Shown one piece after another: positions 60,652 through 64,000 of a DNA stretch of 64,000 nucleotides (within the stretch, counting starts at the first letter, position 1; each line of letters starts with the position of its first letter). Source of the DNA: VAXT01 sp963698015 (GTDB lineage Bacteria > Actinomycetota > Thermoleophilia > Gaiellales > Gaiellaceae); NCBI GenBank assembly GCA_963698015.1, contig OY969109.1:1612001-1676000 (forward strand), written 5' to 3'. Position numbers and translations under genes: made by a program. The notes beneath the pieces are model-generated. The model searched no databases, had not been told where the DNA came from, and saw only the letters and a program-made list of their open reading frames with translations.

Positions 60652-60678
60652 GAGGGGCGGCCTCGACGGCCGCCCCTC
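60652..60678 (+). terminator. 11-bp hairpin after the secreted-protein operon
   Basis: GAGGGGCGGCC and GGCCGCCCCTC are perfectly complementary around TCGAC, extended by two further pairs outside. It lies 27 bp after the stop at 60624. No T-run follows. Confidence 0.75.
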
Positions 60679-60691
60679 GGAGTCGGAGGAG

Positions 60692-60726
60692 CCTGCGACT
60701 GCGCGTTTTGGGCGAACCTGCGACTG
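60692..60726 (+). promoter_or_regulatory. Direct repeat upstream of the sdh operon
   Basis: CCTGCGACTG occurs at 60692-60701 and again at 60717-60726, a 25-bp period. The second copy runs into TTGTAA (60727-60732), which could serve as a -35, though no good -10 follows at the normal distance. It may be an operator. The 203-bp gap to sdhA has no gene. Confidence 0.35.
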
Positions 60727-60827
60727 TTGTAACGAGGCCGCGCGGCATTCGCTTTCGATAGCGTCGGGGGCACGCGAGATGGCGCCCCGGACCTGCATGG
60801 CAAGAAGACGTAACTTGGACGCGTAGC

Positions 60828-62513
60828 GTGGAAGCGACGCACGACGTCCTCGTAGTGGGCGCTGGGCTCGCCGGCATGCGCGCAGCCATCGAGGCCCACG
60901 ATCTCGGCGCCGACGTCGCGCTCCTCTCGAAGATCCATCCGGTTCGCAGCCACTCGGGCGCGGCCGAGGGCGGGATCAACGCGGCGCTCGGGAACGCCTC
61001 CGAGGACAGCCCGGAAGAGCACGCGTTCGACACGGTCAAGGGCTCCGACTACCTCGGCGACCAGGACGCGATCCAGATCCTCTGCGACGAGGCGCCCGGC
61101 GACGTGTACCAGCTCGAGCACTGGGGCGCGGTCTTCTCGCGCACCGAGGACGGGCGGATCGCGCAGCGGCCGTTCGGCGCGGCCGGCGCCCCGCGGACCG
61201 CGTACGCGGCGGACATCACGGGCCACGTCCTGATCCACGTCCTCTACGAGCAGGTCATGAAGCGCGACCTCCAGGTGTACGAGGAGTTCTTCGCCTGGAA
61301 GCTCGTTGTCGACGACGACCGCTGCCAGGGCGTGATCGCGTGGGATCTTCTCAACGGCGGCCTGAAGACGATCGGCGCCAAGACGGTCGTCCTGGCCACG
61401 GGCGGCGCAGGCCGTCTCTACACCGGAACGACGAACGCGTACGCCTGCACCGGGGATGGAATGGCCATGGCTTTGCGGGCCGGGGTTCCGCTGAAGGACA
61501 TGGAGATGATGCAGTTCCATCCGACGACGCTCTCGCCGACCGGCGTCCTCATCACCGAGGGCACGCGCGGAGAGGGCGCCTTCCTCCTGAACTCCGAAGG
61601 GGAGCGCTTCCTGAAGCGCTACGCGCCGAACGCGATGGAACTGGCCAGCCGGGATGTCATCTCGCGGGCGGAGCAGGTGGAGATCGACGAGGGCCGCGGC
61701 ATCAACGGGAACGTGCTGCTCGACATGCGCCACCTCGGGGCGGAGAAGATCCTCGAGCGCCTGCACGGAACGCGCGAGCTGGCGATGACGTTCGCCGGCA
61801 TCGACCCGATCTACGAGCCGATCCCCGTCCGGCCGGGCGCCCACTACCACATGGGCGGTGTCGACACCGACCACGAGCTGGGCATCACGGAGCTCGAGGG
61901 CCTGTATGCGGCTGGCGAGTGCGCCTGCGTCTCGGTGCACGGCGCGAACCGCCTCGGCGGGAACGCGCTCATGGAGACGATCACCTACGGCCGGCGCGCC
62001 GGGGCAGCCGCGGCCGACTGGGCACTGACGCACACGACCGTGGCCGTCCCGCCCGGGGTCGAGGCGGACGCCGAGCGCGAGCTGAAGACGCTGCTCGACC
62101 GGCGTGAGGGCGAGCGGCCGTGGCAGATCCGCGACGAGCTCGCGAAGACGATGCACGAGAACTTCGGCGTCTTCCGCCGCGAGAACCAGATGAAGGAGCA
62201 GGAGCGGATCGTCGGCTACCTGCGCGAGCGCTACGAGAACGTCGTCGTCGAGGACAAGGGCGAGGTGTTCAACAACGACCTGACCCAGGCGCTCGAGCTC
62301 GGGTACCTGCTCGAGCTCGCGGCCTGCATGGTCGTGGCGGGGATCGAGCGCAAGGAGAGCCGGGGCGCGCACGCGCGGCCGTACGACTATCCGGAGCGAG
62401 ACGACGAGAACTACATGCGCCACACGATCGTCCGCTGGGTCGGAGATCATCCGGTGCTCGACTGGAAGCCGGTGACGATGACAAAGTGGCAGCCTCAGGA
62501 GAGGAAGTACTAG
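60828..62513 (+). CDS. sdhA: Succinate dehydrogenase/fumarate reductase flavoprotein subunit
   Basis: This 561-residue subunit oxidises succinate or reduces fumarate with covalent FAD. It has the FAD loop DVLVVGAGLAGMRAAIEA, the flavin-linked His in VRSHSGAAEGGINAAL, the active-site region MQFHPTTLSPTGVLITEGTRGEG, RHLGAEKI, and AGECACVSVHGANRLGGNAL. Start GTG. It is followed 64 bp later by the iron-sulfur subunit. It completes the run of TCA-cycle genes in this window. Confidence 0.95.
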   Translation: MEATHDVLVVGAGLAGMRAAIEAHDLGADVALLSKIHPVRSHSGAAEGGINAALGNASEDSPEEHAFDTVKGSDYLGDQDAIQILCDEAPGDVYQLEHWGAVFSRTEDGRIAQRPFGAAGAPRTAYAADITGHVLIHVLYEQVMKRDLQVYEEFFAWKLVVDDDRCQGVIAWDLLNGGLKTIGAKTVVLATGGAGRLYTGTTNAYACTGDGMAMALRAGVPLKDMEMMQFHPTTLSPTGVLITEGTRGEGAFLLNSEGERFLKRYAPNAMELASRDVISRAEQVEIDEGRGINGNVLLDMRHLGAEKILERLHGTRELAMTFAGIDPIYEPIPVRPGAHYHMGGVDTDHELGITELEGLYAAGECACVSVHGANRLGGNALMETITYGRRAGAAAADWALTHTTVAVPPGVEADAERELKTLLDRREGERPWQIRDELAKTMHENFGVFRRENQMKEQERIVGYLRERYENVVVEDKGEVFNNDLTQALELGYLLELAACMVVAGIERKESRGAHARPYDYPERDDENYMRHTIVRWVGDHPVLDWKPVTMTKWQPQERKY

Positions 62514-62577
62514 TGCGTGCCGTGGCGCCGGCATTCGGGGTCGTGGCCCTCATGGATCAGCTGTTCGAGAAGTCGAA

Positions 62578-63663
62578 ATGAGCGAAGCTGCCGACATCCA
62601 CAGCTGGGACGGGCCGACGATGGACGTCGCCATCAAGATCTGGCGCGTCGACGAGGACGGCGAACGCGATCTCGTGTCCTACGAGCTCGAGGCGCCCGAG
62701 TGGGCGTGCCTGCTCGACGTGCTCGACCTCATCAAAGACCGCCACGACGGGACGCTCGCGTACCGCAAGAGCTGCCGGATGATGATCTGCGGCTCCTGCG
62801 GGATGCGCATGGACGGCCGCGCGGTCCTCGCCTGCAAGGAGCGGATGAAGCCGATCGTCGAGAGCGGCCACGTGCCCGTGATCTCGCCGATGGGGAACCT
62901 GCCGATCATCAAGGACCTCGTCGTCGACATGGGCCCGTTCTGGCAGAAGATCCGCGACGTCAAGCCCTGGCTCGACTCGGGCTACGATGAGGCGTCGGAG
63001 CGTGAACGGGTCGTCTCCCAGCAGCAGATGAACGTCATCCAGAAGGAGGCGCTCTGCATCATGTGCGGCTGCTGCGTCTCCGAGTGCAACGCGATGGAGG
63101 CCGACCCCGACTTCCGCGGGCCGGCCGCGCTCGCGAAGGGCATGCGCTTCGTCGGCGACCCGCGCGACGAGACGGCCGTGGAACGCCTCAACGAGCTGAA
63201 CGACGAGCACGGGATCTGGGACTGCACCCGGTGCTACTTCTGCAACGAACGGTGCCCCAAGGGCGTCGATCCGCGGGACGCGATCGCCAAGCTCGGCGCC
63301 GAGTCGGTCAAGGAAGGCATCGACTGGGACATGGGCGTGAAGCATGCGAAATGGTTCATCACCTCCACGAAAACCACCGGGTGGCTCCGCGAGACCGAGC
63401 TCGTTCCGAAGACGCAGGGCATCCTGAGCGCACTCAAGGAGACGAAGTTCGCGCTCGCCCTCGCGCGCCGCGGCAAGGTGCCGCCGCCAGGGCCGATCCA
63501 CGTCGCGGCCGACGTCGACGAGGCGCGCAACCTGTACGACCTCGTCAAGGAGCAGGGGCGGGATGGCGCGCTCGGGATCGTCCAGGGCGAAGCGGCGCTC
63601 GCCAAGATCGAGCACATCGAGGCCGAGAGAGCACACGAAGAAGAGGAGGAGACGTCGGCGTGA
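62578..63663 (+). CDS. sdhB: Succinate dehydrogenase/fumarate reductase iron-sulfur subunit
   Basis: A 361-residue subunit with a [2Fe-2S] domain (CRMMICGSCGMRMDGRAVLAC) and an alpha-helical ferredoxin domain with CIMCGCCVSEC and CTRCYFCNERCPKG for the other clusters. The protein is about 120 residues longer than E. coli SdhB, with an extra C-terminal helix and Glu-rich tail, as in SdhB proteins that pair with CCG-domain anchors. The stop overlaps the next start as GTGA. Confidence 0.93.
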   Translation: MSEAADIHSWDGPTMDVAIKIWRVDEDGERDLVSYELEAPEWACLLDVLDLIKDRHDGTLAYRKSCRMMICGSCGMRMDGRAVLACKERMKPIVESGHVPVISPMGNLPIIKDLVVDMGPFWQKIRDVKPWLDSGYDEASERERVVSQQQMNVIQKEALCIMCGCCVSECNAMEADPDFRGPAALAKGMRFVGDPRDETAVERLNELNDEHGIWDCTRCYFCNERCPKGVDPRDAIAKLGAESVKEGIDWDMGVKHAKWFITSTKTTGWLRETELVPKTQGILSALKETKFALALARRGKVPPPGPIHVAADVDEARNLYDLVKEQGRDGALGIVQGEAALAKIEHIEAERAHEEEEETSA

Positions 63664-64000
63664 AGGTCGCCTACTACAAGGGTTGTCTGGCGTCGCTGTC
63701 GGCCAAGGAGCTCGACACGTCGACGCAGGCGCTGGCGCCGAAGCTCGGGATCGAGCTGGACGAGCTCGAGTCGGTCACCTGCTGCGGCGCGGGCGACATC
63801 CACGAGGCCGAGCCCGACTACTACCTGCACCTGAACGCGCGCATCCTGGCCTACGGCGAGCAGACCGGCGCGGACACGCTGATGACGATCTGCAACGTGT
63901 GCACGCTGAACCTGCGGCAGGCGAACTGGCAGCTGAAGAACGACGACGATCTGCGGGCCCGCGTGAACGAGAACCTCGAGACCGTGGGTGCCCCGCCGTA
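63660..64000 (+). CDS. CCG-domain (HdrB-like) subunit of succinate dehydrogenase (cut by window edge)
   Basis: The first 113 residues are visible. They begin VAYYKGCLASLSAKELD, typical of SdhE/HdrB proteins, and contain the first CCG-type motif CCGAGD and CNVCTLNLR, ligands of a noncubane [4Fe-4S] cluster in this family. In type E succinate dehydrogenases this subunit replaces ordinary heme-b membrane anchors. GTG start coupled to sdhB. The second CCG motif is beyond the edge. Confidence 0.85.
   Translation, partial: MKVAYYKGCLASLSAKELDTSTQALAPKLGIELDELESVTCCGAGDIHEAEPDYYLHLNARILAYGEQTGADTLMTICNVCTLNLRQANWQLKNDDDLRARVNENLETVGAPP

Overview
The window is GC-rich chromosomal DNA from an actinobacterium-like organism. 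Many genes start with GTG or TTG, and start/stop codons are often coupled as GTGA or TTGA. Pointers to Actinomycetota are CarD, a biotin carboxylase fused to its biotin carrier plus an epsilon-like subunit, an AfsR/SARP-type giant regulator, a CitA-like citrate synthase and a Spo0H/SigH-like sigma factor. I infer a deep branch such as Thermoleophilia (Gaiellales or Solirubrobacterales relatives). This rests on gene content only. No rRNA gene is present to confirm it.

Layout. 1-5.3 kb is the edge of a capsule/exopolysaccharide locus: GT4 glycosyltransferase, NodB-type deacetylase, FemAB-like N-acyltransferase, P-loop kinase and polyprenyl sugar-phosphate transferase. 5.3-9.3 kb holds membrane and small soluble proteins (RDD, GFA, EamA, SPFH and NfeD). 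9.4-15.6 kb is housekeeping: radA, carD, pip, ispD-HAD-ispF, a GNAT and mutY. 15.6-20.9 kb holds an OmpR-type two-component pair, an ABC-2 exporter with an exported partner, a coenzyme F420-type oxidoreductase and a GNAT. 21.1-25.5 kb is a translation and RNA cluster: a compact gltX, cysS, rlmB, a NYN nuclease, the sigma factor and tRNA-Thr(TGT). 25.6-36.3 kb carries an ABC-F protein, a PLP gamma-family enzyme, pccB, a GGDEF/HD-GYP protein, NlpC/P60, pgsA and the acyl-CoA carboxylase alpha chain. 36.3-51.0 kb is central carbon metabolism: sucC-methyltransferase-sucD, icd-mdh-SDR-PDZ/Lon, a citA-like citrate synthase and pckA, interrupted by tandem xerC/xerD. 60.8-64 kb begins a succinate dehydrogenase/fumarate reductase operon with a CCG-domain subunit instead of ordinary membrane anchors.

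The most distinctive region is 53.8-60.7 kb. A 1263-residue regulator (SARP DNA-binding domain, class III nucleotide cyclase, AAA ATPase, TPR) lies beside genes for a secreted Vps62/DUF946-like protein, a 61-residue protein, a secreted RTX-type repeat protein and a secreted Ig-like protein. Two promoters here each carry three GTGAGCG-like heptamers at an exact 11-bp period. Each array ends exactly 8 bp before a -10-like hexamer, the geometry known for AfsR/SARP operators. The exported-protein genes, and a 28-residue membrane peptide beyond the regulator, share unusually strong AGGAGGTGA ribosome binding sites. In the peptide gene that site lies in the loop of an 11-bp hairpin whose stem holds the start codon. 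I read the locus as a self-contained, probably cyclic-nucleotide-responsive secretion regulon, which I have not seen described.

Other oddities are a histidine kinase gene broken by four frame changes beside an intact response regulator, a compact glutamyl-tRNA synthetase lacking the zinc-finger region, several tiny genes (28, 37, 51 and 62 residues), a HEAT-like protein with no ATG/GTG/TTG start, and repeated overlaps between convergent genes.
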